A DNA stretch of 64,000 nucleotides from Fodinicurvata sp. EGI_FJ10296 (GCF_040712075.1 NZ_JBFCVL010000001.1:503501-567500); one strand, 5' to 3'. Shown: positions 41,622-52,759, counted from the stretch's first letter. Numbers and translations are program-made. Notes: a model not told the origin generated them from the letters alone.

Positions 41622-42752
41622 TCAATCCTTCAGGTCTTCGAAGAACTCCTTGACCTTCGAGAAGAATCCGTGGGTCTCGGGATGGCTTTTCTCGCCGCTA
41701 CCTTCGCCGTCGAATTCTTCCAGAAGCTGTTTTTGCTGTTTTGTCAGAGATACGGGGATCTCGACCTGAAGCTGCACGTACATGTCGCCGCGCTGGTTGG
41801 ACCGCAGCAACGACATGCCCTTGCCCTTCAGCCGGAACTGCGTGCCGGGCTGGCTGCCGGCCGGAACCGTCACCTTGGCCCGGCTGCCGTCGATGGTCGG
41901 CACATCGACGGAACCGCCCAAAGCGGCCTTCGTCATTGGCACCGGCACCTTGCAGTAGATGTCCGCGCCCTCGCGGCTGAAGAATCGATGCGGCTTTACG
42001 GACAGGAAGATATAAAGATCGCCCGGCGCCGCGCCGCGCATACCGGCTTCGCCCTCGCCGGCAAGACGAATGCGTGTCCCGTCATCGACACCGGCCGGAA
42101 TGGTGACCTGAAGTGACTTTTCCTGGCGAACCCGCCCGGCGCCGCTGCACGCCTTGCAGGGATTGCTGATCACGCGCCCCATACCGGCGCAGGTCGGGCA
42201 GGTGCGTTCGATGGTAAAGAAACCCTGCTGTGCCCGGACCTTGCCAGCGCCCCGGCAGGTCGGGCAGGCGGTCGGTTCGGTCCCGGGCTCGGCGCCGTCG
42301 CCGTCGCAAGCTTCGCAGGTCACCGATGTCGGCACGCGAATGGAGGATTGTTTCCCCGCGAACGCTTCCTCCAGGGTGATTTCCATGTTGTAGCGCAGGT
42401 CGGCGCCTCGGCCGGTGCCGCGCCGACTGCGGCGGCCACCCATGGCCTCGCCGAACATTTCCTCGAAAATATCGGCGAATCCGCCGCCGAATCCGGCGCC
42501 GCCGGCTCCGGCTCCAGCGCCGCCCTCCTCGAACGCCGCATGCCCGTAACGGTCATAGGCCGCGCGTTTCTGATCGTCCTTGAGGACCTCGTATGCCTCG
42601 GAAACCTCTTTGAATCGCGCCTCAGCCTCGGCATCGTCCGGATTTCTGTCCGGATGATACTTCATCGCCATCTTGCGATAAGCTTTTTTGATTTCGTCCG
42701 CAGACGCGCTCTGCGAGACGCCGAGCAGCTCGTAATAGTCCTGCTTCGCCAT
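41622..42752 (-). CDS. dnaJ: Molecular chaperone DnaJ
   Basis: A 376-residue type I J-protein, the co-chaperone that delivers substrates to DnaK and stimulates its ATPase. It has the J domain with HPD at residues 33-35 ([10 protein letters not shown]), a Gly/Phe-rich segment (about 75-95), the four CxxCxGxG-type zinc repeats ([32 protein letters not shown]) and the C-terminal substrate domains. The length and order match E. coli DnaJ. It follows dnaK after 137 bases. Confidence 0.98.
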   Translation of the reverse strand: MAKQDYYELLGVSQSASADEIKKAYRKMAMKYHPDRNPDDAEAEARFKEVSEAYEVLKDDQKRAAYDRYGHAAFEEGGAGAGAGGAGFGGGFADIFEEMFGEAMGGRRSRRGTGRGADLRYNMEITLEEAFAGKQSSIRVPTSVTCEACDGDGAEPGTEPTACPTCRGAGKVRAQQGFFTIERTCPTCAGMGRVISNPCKACSGAGRVRQEKSLQVTIPAGVDDGTRIRLAGEGEAGMRGAAPGDLYIFLSVKPHRFFSREGADIYCKVPVPMTKAALGGSVDVPTIDGSRAKVTVPAGSQPGTQFRLKGKGMSLLRSNQRGDMYVQLQVEIPVSLTKQQKQLLEEFDGEGSGEKSHPETHGFFSKVKEFFEDLKD

Positions 42753-42846
42753 GAATAGACTTATCCTCGTCGGATTGATCGCCGCGAGACCGTCGCGAGT
42801 GCGGCCGGTATATTAGCTGTAAACGGAAATAAGCGATAGACGCAAC

Positions 42847-42876
42847 TCGGGCGCGCCCGATACCGGACGCGCCCGA
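42847..42876 (-). other. Strong hairpin between dnaK and dnaJ
   Basis: TCGGGCGCG (42847-42855) and CGCGCCCGA (42868-42876) form a perfect 9-base stem, extended inside by CCG-ATAC-CGG. It lies 14 bases after dnaK. There is no T run. Such a structure could set the ratio of dnaK to dnaJ by RNA processing or partial termination; this is inference. Confidence 0.55.
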
Positions 42877-42889
42877 CCTGGCCTATTTA

Positions 42890-44815
<1,926 letters not shown>

Positions 44816-45002
44816 AATCTTCCTCTCGTCTTGTGGCGAATTCCCGAAGGCCCCCGGGGCAATGACACCGGTTGAAGGCGCCTCCAGGTTTCCCAACAGG
44901 CTGTTGATCTCGAATTTGCTCCGTCGGGCCGGATGGCATGATCGCGTGGGCCATCGGATCGATGACCGTGCGATCGCCTGGCCGCCCCTACGATCACTGT
45001 GG

Positions 45003-45031
45003 ATATAAGCGCGGCCATTCGGGCCTGCAAC
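45003..45031 (-). promoter_or_regulatory. Candidate RpoH (heat-shock) promoter of dnaK
   Basis: On the minus strand GTTG (45031-45028) is followed, 18 bases later, by CTTATAT (45009-45003). The alphaproteobacterial RpoH -10 consensus is CYTATNT, which this fits fully; the -35 differs from CTTG in one base. It starts right after the rhomboid stop codon. Predicted only by motif. Confidence 0.5.
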
Positions 45032-45037
45032 CAGCCA

Positions 45038-45742
45038 TCATCGTTGCAATGTCACGAACGGCAGGAAAAATCCGACGACGAAGCCGCCGATATGGGCTTG
45101 CCAGGCGATGGCGGCGCCGTTAGCGGTCAGCCATTGCCCGCCGATTCCGATAACGAGATTGGCGGCAATCAGGATAAGCGCCATATTGATGGCGAAACGC
45201 CGGCGGGCCGAACCGGGCACACTGGTAATGACCATGGTCGCCAATACCGCTCCGATGCAGCCCGAAACGACGCCTGAAGCGCCGAACATCACGCTGAATT
45301 CGCCCCAACTCGCCAGCAATTGTGCCGCCGCTCCGCCGATCGCACTGGCCGCGACCAGCAAAACGAAACGCGACCGCCCCAGCATGCGCTCGGCCATACT
45401 GCCGAAGGCCAGCAGAAATCCGGCATTGGCCAAAATATGCAGCCCGTCTCGATGAATCAGCGCGTGGGTCAGAAGAGACGGCAGCGTCGCCCAGAATTCA
45501 GCCGATCCCGGATGCTGGAAAGCGGCGGCGAACCGTATCGGAATGACGCTGCCATTGATGACAATCCATTGGTGCAGCGTCTGGCCGCCGATCTGCAGCA
45601 GAAGGAATACCGCCCCGATCGCCGCCAGGTATATAAGCGTGATCGGGGGCACATTGAAGGCCGGGCCGCCGGCCGGCGGCAAAGCACCGCCCCCGTCCCG
45701 TTGAGAGGGACGAGTGCGAAAAGGGTTCGGTTCGGCATTCAT
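45038..45742 (-). CDS. Rhomboid-family intramembrane serine protease
   Basis: A 234-residue membrane protein with about six helices. The catalytic dyad appears intact: Ser156 in GASGVVSG and His217 in WQAHIGGFVVG. The WR motif of the L1 loop is not conserved, but HALIHRDGLHILANAGFLLAFG fits the HxxxN motif. A short Pro/Gly-rich cytoplasmic tail precedes the first helix. Substrate unknown. It is divergent from the DUF1848 gene. A TATACT stands 6 bases before the start codon, so the mRNA may have almost no leader. Confidence 0.92.
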   Translation of the reverse strand: MNAEPNPFRTRPSQRDGGGALPPAGGPAFNVPPITLIYLAAIGAVFLLLQIGGQTLHQWIVINGSVIPIRFAAAFQHPGSAEFWATLPSLLTHALIHRDGLHILANAGFLLAFGSMAERMLGRSRFVLLVAASAIGGAAAQLLASWGEFSVMFGASGVVSGCIGAVLATMVITSVPGSARRRFAINMALILIAANLVIGIGGQWLTANGAAIAWQAHIGGFVVGFFLPFVTLQR

Positions 45743-45809
45743 GCGGACAGTATACCTATGACAACGGACAGGTCACGAATTGAGGCTCCTACCGGAAAGG
45801 TGAGCACGA

Positions 45810-46685
45810 ATGATCGTTTCCGCCAGCTATAGAACCGATATTCCGGCCTTTTACGGGCCCTGGTTCCGCCAACGCCTGTCAGAGGGGTATTGCATGGTTC
45901 CAAACCCGTATGGCGGGCGGGACTACCGGGTGGATCTGACGCCCGCGGGCGTTGACGGATTCGTCTTCTGGACCCGCAATCCGGCACCGTTCGATGCGGC
46001 GCTGGACGATGTTCGACGCATGGAACGGCCGTTCGTCGTGCAGATGACGATCACCGGCTATCCCCGGCCGCTTGATCGATCGGTGATCGCGCCGGATCGC
46101 GCCATCGCACTGGTCCGCGATCTTTCCGATCGCTTCGGCCGACGCGCCGTCGTTTGGCGCTATGACCCGGTGCTGATTTCGGATCTGACCCCGCCGACCT
46201 TCCACATCGATACCGTGGACCGGCTGGCATCGGCGCTGGCCGGGTCGGTAGACGAGGTCGTGCTGTCGATGGCGACGATATACAAGAAGACGCGGACCAA
46301 TCTCGACCGTCGGGCTCACCTGGACGGATTTGCATGGCGTGATCCTGATTTGACAGAAAAACAGGATCTGCTGGCCCGACTGGGCGGCATCGCAGCCCTC
46401 CACGGCATGACGCCGACGGTGTGCTCGCAGTCCGATCTGGTCACCGGGACCTTAAAGTCGGCCCGCTGCATCGACGCGGTACGGCTCTCCGATCTGGCCG
46501 GCCGGCCGCTCAAGGCCCCGGTGGCCGGCAACCGGCCCGGCTGCCTGTGCGCCCGGTCACGCGATATCGGCGTCTACGATACCTGCCCGCATGGATGCGT
46601 CTATTGCTATGCTGTTCGCAACCGGGACAAGGCGCAGGCCAATCACGCTGCGCATGCCCCGGGTGCACCGTCGCTTCGTCCCTGA
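45810..46685 (+). CDS. DUF1848 family protein with C-terminal radical-SAM-like cysteines
   Basis: A 291-residue protein of the DUF1848 family, of unknown function. The start MIVSASYRTDIPAFYG and the mid part VFWTRNPAPF, QMTITGYPRPL and RYDPVLIS are typical of that family and suggest a TIM-barrel-like fold. Near the C-terminus five cysteines are clustered: Cys245, Cys247, then Cys259-x3-Cys263-x2-Cys266 (CPHGCVYC). The last three match the CxxxCxxC pattern of radical SAM enzymes, which is normally near the N-terminus, so the cluster would close the barrel from the other end. It stands alone, divergent from the rhomboid gene. The chemistry is a guess. Confidence 0.85.
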   Translation: MIVSASYRTDIPAFYGPWFRQRLSEGYCMVPNPYGGRDYRVDLTPAGVDGFVFWTRNPAPFDAALDDVRRMERPFVVQMTITGYPRPLDRSVIAPDRAIALVRDLSDRFGRRAVVWRYDPVLISDLTPPTFHIDTVDRLASALAGSVDEVVLSMATIYKKTRTNLDRRAHLDGFAWRDPDLTEKQDLLARLGGIAALHGMTPTVCSQSDLVTGTLKSARCIDAVRLSDLAGRPLKAPVAGNRPGCLCARSRDIGVYDTCPHGCVYCYAVRNRDKAQANHAAHAPGAPSLRP

Positions 46686-46717
46686 TCACATGCTTCTTAT
46701 GATGCGCGGCACGTCCG

Positions 46718-46987
46718 CTATCGGTCGTCCCGGCCCTCGATATCGTCGTGGCCGTGGCGAGCGGAATAGAACGCCAGCGCCATAAGCCCGCCGCCCAGCA
46801 GCAGGGTGAAGACCGCCCCCAGAGCGAGGGCGATCAGGCCATGGGTCGATATGGCCGTGCCGCCGAGCGACGCCCAGATCTGCCAGGCGCCGGCAGTCCC
46901 GGCGCCGAGCAGGACGATCAGTACGATGATGATCGTCCAGGCGCCCCGGCTCAGGTGGCGGATGCTCGGCCAAAAGTCACGCCACAT
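46718..46987 (-). CDS. Small membrane protein of unknown function
   Basis: An 89-residue protein with two transmembrane helices (about residues 16-38 and 48-73) joined by a short loop and ending in a charged tail (RHGHDDIEGRDDR). No family recognised. It lies 10 bases downstream of grpE in the same direction, so it is probably the last gene of the hrcA-grpE transcript. Function unknown. Confidence 0.7.
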   Translation of the reverse strand: MWRDFWPSIRHLSRGAWTIIIVLIVLLGAGTAGAWQIWASLGGTAISTHGLIALALGAVFTLLLGGGLMALAFYSARHGHDDIEGRDDR

Positions 46988-46997
46988 TCATTGATCC

Positions 46998-47666
46998 TCA
47001 GGCTGATGTGTCGACCCGCTGGGGCGGTTCACCGCTGGCAGCCACGGCAACCATCGCCGCCCGCAAAAGCCGCCCGTGGATGACGTAGCCGGGCGCCAAT
47101 ACCTGCACGACGGTGCCGCCGGGTTTGCCTGTCGCAGGAACTTCCATCATCGCCTGGTGGAAATTCGGGTCGAACTTCTCGTCCTGCGGATCGATCCGGG
47201 TGATGCCATGACGGTCAAAGGTGTCGATCAGGCCCTTTTCCGTCGCGGCAACGCCATCGACGATCTTTCGCAGATCCTCGCTGGCTTCGATCGTCTCTGC
47301 CGGCACCGCATCGAGGGCACGGCGCAGATTGTCGGCCACATCCAGCAGATCGCGCGCCAGCTTGGTCACGGCATATTTGGCCGTGTCTTCCTTTTCGCGT
47401 TCCGTCCGACGACGGATATTCTCGGTCTCGGCCATGGCGCGCAGAGCCTGATCGCGCAGCTTTTCGTTCTCGGCCGTCAGGCGGGCGATTTCGGCAGCGG
47501 CGTGATCGCTCTCGCCGTTGGCGTCTCCGGCATCGGATGCCGATTCGCTACCGGCCTGAGCACCGCCACCTGTCCGATCTGTCCGGTCTTCCGATTCCGG
47601 GTTTGCCGTGCCGGGCGCCGCGTCTTCGGCGGCCGGGTCAGTCCGCTTCGATTGTCCTGTACTCAT
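46998..47666 (-). CDS. grpE: Nucleotide exchange factor GrpE
   Basis: A 222-residue GrpE, the ADP-release factor for DnaK. An acidic, Gly/Ala/Ser-rich leader (about residues 1-55) is followed by the long helix (about 56-105) and the four-helix and beta-domain end with KFDPNFHQAMMEVPATGKPGGTVVQVLAPGYVIHGRLLRAAMVAV, the family signature. Its ATG overlaps the hrcA stop by four bases. Confidence 0.97.
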   Translation of the reverse strand: MSTGQSKRTDPAAEDAAPGTANPESEDRTDRTGGGAQAGSESASDAGDANGESDHAAAEIARLTAENEKLRDQALRAMAETENIRRRTEREKEDTAKYAVTKLARDLLDVADNLRRALDAVPAETIEASEDLRKIVDGVAATEKGLIDTFDRHGITRIDPQDEKFDPNFHQAMMEVPATGKPGGTVVQVLAPGYVIHGRLLRAAMVAVAASGEPPQRVDTSA

Positions 47667-48760
47667 CCTGTATGCTGCTCTTTTCTGTCCCAGAGTAGTC
47701 GGCCGATCAGCTTCGCGGTGTAATCGACCATCGGAATGATGCGCGCATAGTTCAGCCGGGTTGGACCGATCACGCCAATGGCGCCCACGATATGCTCCTG
47801 GCTGTTCTTATAAGGGGCGATCACCATGGAACACCCCGTATTGCGGAAGAGATTGTTCTCCGCACCGATGAATATCTGAACCCCATCGGCGGTGCCGGTC
47901 GCTTCCAGCAGCCGCGCCATGGCGTCCTTTGTTTCGAGCACCTCGAACAGGGTCTTGACCCGCTCCAGGTCGTCCAGTGCCGTAACGTCGGACAGCAGTC
48001 GGGATTGCCCCTTGACGATCAGGGTCCCGCCCGATCCGCCGTCGGTATAGGTGGCCAACCCGGCGTCGACCAGCTTTGCGGTCAGGCTGTCGAGTTGATC
48101 GCGCTGGCGCTGTGCTTCGTCGGCCACCTCCTTGCGGATCTCCGAGACCGTACGGCCGATGATCCGGCTGTTCAGATAGTTGGAGGCCTCGACCAGCGCC
48201 GATGGCGGCATGCCTGCCGGAATCTCCAATACCCTGTTTTCGACCAGACCGTCCTGATTGACGAGTACGACCAGTGCCCGTCCGGGCGACAGATGGACGA
48301 ATTCGATATGTTTCAGCGGCCGGTCGCTCTTTGGTGCGACGACCAGACCGGCAGAATTCGTAAGTCCGCTCAGCGCTGTCGTCGCATCGCTGAGAACATC
48401 GCTCATCGACCGTTCGGCCGTAGCGCATTGAGCTTCCAGATTGCGCCGTTCCTCCTCGCCGACATCGCCGATCTCGAGCAGGCCATGGACAAACAGACGC
48501 AAGCCCAGATCCGTCGGTAACCGTCCTGCCGACGTATGCGGGGAGGCGATCAGTCCGAGATCCTCAAGATCCGCCATCACATTGCGAATCGTCGCGGGCG
48601 ACAGATTGAGGCCCAGTCGACGCGAGATCGACCGCGAACCAATGGGTTCGCCCGTCTCGACATAGGCGTCGACGATATGTCGGAATATCTCGCGCGATCT
48701 CTCGTTGAGGTCGGCGAACATATCCTTGTGTGGCGGTAGCAGATCTTGAACCTGTGTCAT
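47663..48760 (-). CDS. hrcA: Heat-inducible transcription repressor HrcA
   Basis: A 365-residue repressor that, in other bacteria, binds the CIRCE operator of heat-shock genes. The N-terminal winged helix (PIGSRSISRRLGLNLSPATIRNVMADLEDLGLIASPHTSAGRLPTDLG) is the family signature, and GAENNLFRNTGCSMVIAPYKN in the C-terminal part is also typical. No CIRCE (TTAGCACTC-N9-GAGTGCTAA) sequence is seen upstream of hrcA, grpE or dnaK here, so its targets must lie elsewhere, for example groESL. It leads the hrcA-grpE unit and is divergent from rph. Confidence 0.96.
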   Translation of the reverse strand: MTQVQDLLPPHKDMFADLNERSREIFRHIVDAYVETGEPIGSRSISRRLGLNLSPATIRNVMADLEDLGLIASPHTSAGRLPTDLGLRLFVHGLLEIGDVGEEERRNLEAQCATAERSMSDVLSDATTALSGLTNSAGLVVAPKSDRPLKHIEFVHLSPGRALVVLVNQDGLVENRVLEIPAGMPPSALVEASNYLNSRIIGRTVSEIRKEVADEAQRQRDQLDSLTAKLVDAGLATYTDGGSGGTLIVKGQSRLLSDVTALDDLERVKTLFEVLETKDAMARLLEATGTADGVQIFIGAENNLFRNTGCSMVIAPYKNSQEHIVGAIGVIGPTRLNYARIIPMVDYTAKLIGRLLWDRKEQHTG

Positions 48761-48774
48761 GGCATTACGCCCGC

Positions 48775-48803
48775 TATGTAGGGACACCGCGTCACTGCGT
48801 CAA
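48775..48803 (-). promoter_or_regulatory. Possible housekeeping promoter of hrcA-grpE
   Basis: On the minus strand TTGACG (48803-48798) and TACATA (48780-48775) are 17 bases apart, ending 14 bases before the hrcA start codon. The -35 is good and the -10 moderate. The leader would be very short. Predicted by eye. Confidence 0.35.
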
Positions 48804-48941
48804 CGTCGGTCAGCATCAAGAGAATGCCTGAAAAGCGGTAAGGTCAAGGCGCCTGAACGGTGCATCTGACGGTGCGTCTGGACGGGAGGGCCCTGAAGCG
48901 ATAGCTTGCGGCCACCCAATCACAAGACGCGCGTGGCCTCC

Positions 48942-49679
48942 ATGTCCATAGTATCCCGCCCTTCGGGGCGTGCTTCCGACCAGCTTCGGCCCATTACGCT
49001 GGAAACGAATTTCAGCAAACATGCCGAAGGGTCGTGCCTGGTTCGTTTCGGCGATACCCATGTCCTGTGCACGGCGTCGGTGGAAGCCCGCGTGCCATCC
49101 TTCCTCAAGAACACCGGCAAGGGTTGGGTGACGGCGGAATATGGCATGCTGCCCCGGTCGACCGACACGCGCACCGATCGCGAGGCCGCGCGCGGCCGCC
49201 AGACGGGGCGGACACAGGAAATCCAACGGCTAATTGGCCGGAGCCTGCGCGCCGTCACCGATCTGAAGGCGCTGGGCGAATATCAGGTCAAGCTTGACTG
49301 CGATGTCATCCAGGCCGACGGCGGCACCCGAACGGCGTCAGTGACCGGCGGCTATGTGGCTCTGGCACTGGCATTCCGACACATGGTGCGAATCGGTGCC
49401 ATCACCCGCGTGCCACTGACGGGCCGGGTCGCTGCGGTATCCTGTGGGCTGTGGCAGGGTTCCGCGCTGCTCGATCTCGACTATGCCGAGGATAGCACCG
49501 CCGAGGCCGATGCCAATTTTGTCATGACGGATGCCATGGGGATCGTCGAGGTCCAGGGAACGGCCGAAGCCGATCCGTTCAGCGAATCGGACTTTCTGGC
49601 ATTGCTGTCACTCGCCAAGAAGGGCATTGCCGAACTGGGCGTCCTTCAGGAGGCGGCGATCGAATCCGCGGCCCCCTGA
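48942..49679 (+). CDS. rph: Ribonuclease PH
   Basis: A 245-residue phosphorolytic 3'-5' exoribonuclease that trims tRNA 3' ends. Family motifs are [19 protein letters not shown] at the start, [38 protein letters not shown], and [19 protein letters not shown], all intact. The ATG at 48942 gives the usual N-terminus. It is divergent from hrcA and begins the rph-rdgB-hemW region, an order often seen in alphaproteobacteria, here split by a gene on the other strand. Confidence 0.97.
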   Translation: MSIVSRPSGRASDQLRPITLETNFSKHAEGSCLVRFGDTHVLCTASVEARVPSFLKNTGKGWVTAEYGMLPRSTDTRTDREAARGRQTGRTQEIQRLIGRSLRAVTDLKALGEYQVKLDCDVIQADGGTRTASVTGGYVALALAFRHMVRIGAITRVPLTGRVAAVSCGLWQGSALLDLDYAEDSTAEADANFVMTDAMGIVEVQGTAEADPFSESDFLALLSLAKKGIAELGVLQEAAIESAAP

Positions 49680-49708
49680 GGCGGTTCTGAACGCGGCCTT
49701 GCCGATCT

Positions 49709-50578
49709 TCAGCTTTCGTCCCGCAGCACCGCGATGAGGCTGGACGTGTCGTATCGGTTGCCGCCCTTTGCCTGAACATGGGCATAGAACTGGTCGACCA
49801 GGGCGGTGACCGGCACGCGCGCCCCGTTGCTGCGTGCTTCTTCCAGGACGATTGACAGATCCTTGCGCATCCAGTCGACGGCAAAGCCGAAATCGAACTC
49901 GTTTTTCAGCATGGTTGGGCCGCGATTGTCCATCTGCCAGGATTGGGCGGCGCCCTTGGAAATGACGTCCAGCACCTTTTCGCCGTCCAGCCCGGCTTTC
50001 TGGGCGAAGTTCAGGCCTTCAGAAAGCGCCTGGACGAGACCCGCGATGCAGATCTGGTTGACCATCTTGGTCAACTGGCCAGCGCCGCTTTCACCCATCA
50101 GCTTGCATGACTTGGCAAAGCAATCGATCGCCGGCTTCACCCGGTCGAACGTCGCCTGATTGCCGCCGCACATGACCGTAAGGGCACCGTTTTCCGCGCC
50201 GGCCTGGCCACCTGATACCGGGGCATCGATGAAGCCGATGCCGGCATTGTCGCAGCGCTCGGCCAGTTCCCGCGCGAGATCGGCAGACGCAGTCGTGTGA
50301 TCGACCAGAATCGTGCCGGAGGCCATTCCGGCCAGAGCGCCATCGTCGCCATAGACGACGGACCGGACATCGTCGTCATTGCCGACGCACATGAAAACGA
50401 CTTCACATCCCTTGGCCGCGGAAGCCGGCGTCGCCGCGGCGGTAAGACCGTGTTCCCTGGCCAGGGCCTCGGCCTTGGACGCTGTCCGGTTATAGATGGT
50501 GACGTCGTGTCCGCCTTTGGCAAGATGGCGCGCCATCGGCGCCCCCATCACTCCCATACCCAAAAAGGCTGTCTTCAT
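49709..50578 (-). CDS. Beta-hydroxyacid dehydrogenase (3-hydroxyisobutyrate dehydrogenase / tartronate semialdehyde reductase family)
   Basis: A 289-residue NAD(P)-dependent reductase. The N-terminal Rossmann motif is TAFLGMGVMGAPMARHLAKGG, substrate binding is in DAPVSGGQAGAENGALTVMCGG, and the catalytic Lys is in GAGQLTKMVNQI. Known relatives act on 3-hydroxyisobutyrate, tartronate semialdehyde or succinic semialdehyde; the substrate cannot be chosen from sequence. The start follows GAGGAAA. It lies on the opposite strand between rph and rdgB and so interrupts that conserved cluster. Confidence 0.92.
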   Translation of the reverse strand: MKTAFLGMGVMGAPMARHLAKGGHDVTIYNRTASKAEALAREHGLTAAATPASAAKGCEVVFMCVGNDDDVRSVVYGDDGALAGMASGTILVDHTTASADLARELAERCDNAGIGFIDAPVSGGQAGAENGALTVMCGGNQATFDRVKPAIDCFAKSCKLMGESGAGQLTKMVNQICIAGLVQALSEGLNFAQKAGLDGEKVLDVISKGAAQSWQMDNRGPTMLKNEFDFGFAVDWMRKDLSIVLEEARSNGARVPVTALVDQFYAHVQAKGGNRYDTSSLIAVLRDES

Positions 50579-50723
50579 CGGATTTTCCTCGTCGTTCTGC
50601 ATGCTTGGCCGTACTGGCGGGCCTACCGTCAGCGAGATATCACGGAACTGTAATCCCCTGGCGGTGGCGATCTTCGCGGCAGAACATAACATACGAAGGA
50701 CCGTCGACAGAAAGGCACCGCAT

Positions 50724-50735
50724 TTCGCATGCGAA
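50724..50735. promoter_or_regulatory. Perfect 12-base palindrome between two divergent genes
   Basis: TTCGCATGCGAA is fully self-complementary and lies in the 274-base space between the dehydrogenase and rdgB genes. It is a plausible operator for a dimeric regulator but none is encoded beside it. The rest of the space shows no gene or clear promoter. Confidence 0.3.
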
Positions 50736-50852
50736 TACCTGCTTTGGAGCAATCGGCCGACCTCCGGCCTTTCGCGGTGCTGGTATCCGCGCTAAGGGAA
50801 GCAAGCGGCACCGTCGACATCGACGATTGCCGAAGAACTGGAGGTAAGACCA

Positions 50853-51491
50853 ATGGCCCGACATTTTTCCGGCGATACGCTCGTCATCGCGAGCCACAAT
50901 CCGGGCAAGGTTCGGGAGATCGCCGATCTGCTGAAGGATCGGGTAGCCCGCTTTCCCGGCGCGGCCGATCTCGACCTGCCGGAGCCTGAAGAAACGGGAG
51001 CGACGTTCGTCGAGAACGCGGTCCTCAAGGCCCGATCCGCGGCCGACGGCTCCGGTCTGCCGGCGCTGGCCGACGACAGTGGCCTTTCGGTCGCCGCGCT
51101 CGGGGGTGCCCCGGGGTTGTATTCGGCCCGCTGGGCGGTTCGGCCCGATGGAACGCGCGACTTCGCCTTTGCCATGGAACGCGTCAGGCAGGAACTGGTG
51201 GCGGCCGAGAGCGAACGGGGTCTGGATCGGGGCCGGGACCGGCGGGCATCGTTCCTTTGCGCTCTGGCGCTGGCCTGGCCCGATGGCGACGCAGAGGCGG
51301 TGGTTGGAACGGTCGATGGAACACTCGTGTTCCCGCCGCGCGGACTGGCCGGATTCGGCTATGATCCGATTTTCCTGCCTGACGGCCATAGCTTGACCTT
51401 TGGCGAAATGGAACCCGACGCCAAGCATGCCATCAGCCACCGTGCCGACGCGTTCGCCAAAATGCGCGAGCTGTGTTTCGGAGGGCGTTGA
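50853..51491 (+). CDS. rdgB: XTP/dITP diphosphatase (RdgB/HAM1)
   Basis: A 212-residue nucleotide-pool cleaning enzyme that hydrolyses ITP, XTP and their deoxy forms so they do not enter DNA or RNA. The signature [10 protein letters not shown] is at residues about 12-21, the phosphate/metal part is [24 protein letters not shown], and [12 protein letters not shown] near the C-terminus is exact. It starts after GGAGGTAAG. The hemW ATG follows one base after its stop. Confidence 0.97.
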   Translation: MARHFSGDTLVIASHNPGKVREIADLLKDRVARFPGAADLDLPEPEETGATFVENAVLKARSAADGSGLPALADDSGLSVAALGGAPGLYSARWAVRPDGTRDFAFAMERVRQELVAAESERGLDRGRDRRASFLCALALAWPDGDAEAVVGTVDGTLVFPPRGLAGFGYDPIFLPDGHSLTFGEMEPDAKHAISHRADAFAKMRELCFGGR

Positions 51492-51492
51492 C

Positions 51493-52731
51493 ATGCAGAC
51501 GGGTGATGGCGGTATCGACAGTGCCGACGGGAGCAGTTTCGTCGGTGAGACCGACGGGATCAGTCTTGTCGGTGAAACCGACGGGGGCGGTTTCGGGATC
51601 TATGTCCACTGGCCGTTCTGTGCCGCCAAGTGCCCGTACTGCGACTTCAACAGCCATGTGCGCGATGATATCGACCACGCGGCCTGGTCCGCGGCCCTGG
51701 TCCGCGAGCTTGACCATTTCGCGCGCGAAACCGGCGGTCGGCGCGTGAATTCGGTCTTCTTCGGCGGCGGCACCCCGTCATTGATGGCGCCGGCCAGTAT
51801 CGCGGCCGTCCTCGAAGCCGTTGATCGGTCATGGAAATTGGCGCCGGATATCGAAATCACTCTCGAAGCCAACCCGACATCGGTCGAGGCCGCGCGCTTT
51901 GCGGGTTTCAAGGCTGCCGGCATCAACCGTGTATCGCTGGGTGTACAGTCATTGATCGACGCGGATCTGGCGGCGCTGGGCAGACAGCATTCCTCTGCCG
52001 AGGCCCTTGCCGCCGTTGACGTGGCCTCGCGGCATTTCGATCGATTCAGTTTCGATATGATTTATGGGCGTCCGGGGCAGACGGTGGAAGCGTGGGCTGA
52101 TGAATTGTCCGGCGCCATCAGCCGCATGGGCGATCATGCGTCTGCCTATCAGTTGACCATCGAGCCGAGCACGGTTTTCGCTGGCCGCTATCGCCGCGGC
52201 GAGCTGGTAATGCCCGACGATGAAATTCAGGCCGGTCTGTTCGAGACCACGCGCGCGCTTCTGACCGCGTCCGGCCGGCCAGCCTATGAGGTATCGAACC
52301 ATGCCCGCCCGGGCCAGGAATGCCGACATAATCTGGTGTACTGGCGCTATGGCGACTATGTCGGTGTCGGCCCCGGTGCCCACGGACGGTTGACGCTGCC
52401 GGACGGACGCTATGGAACGCGCACCCATCGGGCGCCGGAAGTCTGGCTGGAACGGGTACAGACCGGCGGCCATGGCGAACAGCCGCGCGAATCGATCGCG
52501 CCGGAAGATCAGGTGGCCGAAGCGCTGATGATGGGCCTCAGACTGGCCGAGGGTGTCCCTCTGGCCAGGCTGGAACGCTGTGCTGGCACCCCCGCCACGC
52601 AGATTCTGGATATGGCGGCCGTGGCGGCGCTGACGGATGGCGGATATCTGGCACCCTCGCGCGATCGGCTGATCGCCACGGATGCCGGCCAGGCCGTTCT
52701 TGATTCCGTCCTCGGACGTCTCCTGGCTTAA
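51493..52731 (+). CDS. hemW: Radical SAM heme chaperone HemW
   Basis: A 412-residue HemW (formerly called an oxygen-independent coproporphyrinogen oxidase-like protein), which binds heme and hands it to respiratory enzymes. The radical SAM motif Cys43-x3-Cys47-x2-Cys50 lies in HWPFCAAKCPYCDFNSH, whose CDFNS ending is typical of HemW rather than HemN. VNSVFFGGGTPSL follows. An unusual leader of about 35 residues precedes the core, built partly from a duplicated 27-base unit (FVGETDG / LVGETDG). The start has GGAGGG just upstream, and the gene is coupled to rdgB. Confidence 0.95.
   Translation: MQTGDGGIDSADGSSFVGETDGISLVGETDGGGFGIYVHWPFCAAKCPYCDFNSHVRDDIDHAAWSAALVRELDHFARETGGRRVNSVFFGGGTPSLMAPASIAAVLEAVDRSWKLAPDIEITLEANPTSVEAARFAGFKAAGINRVSLGVQSLIDADLAALGRQHSSAEALAAVDVASRHFDRFSFDMIYGRPGQTVEAWADELSGAISRMGDHASAYQLTIEPSTVFAGRYRRGELVMPDDEIQAGLFETTRALLTASGRPAYEVSNHARPGQECRHNLVYWRYGDYVGVGPGAHGRLTLPDGRYGTRTHRAPEVWLERVQTGGHGEQPRESIAPEDQVAEALMMGLRLAEGVPLARLERCAGTPATQILDMAAVAALTDGGYLAPSRDRLIATDAGQAVLDSVLGRLLA
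51541..51594. repeat. 27-base tandem duplication at the start of hemW
   Basis: Units 51541-51567 and 51568-51594 both begin GTCGGTGA and contain ACCGACGGG, differing at few bases; a partial third copy (GCCGACGGGAGCAGTTTC) precedes them. Each unit encodes nine residues, lengthening a leader that is absent from typical HemW proteins. Confidence 0.8.
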
Positions 52732-52759
52732 GCCGTGGGGCCTGACCGGGCTCGTCCGC

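Noticed and set aside
44816-45037. CIRCE operator for HrcA upstream of dnaK
   Set aside because: I looked for TTAGCACTC-N9-GAGTGCTAA here and upstream of hrcA and found none.
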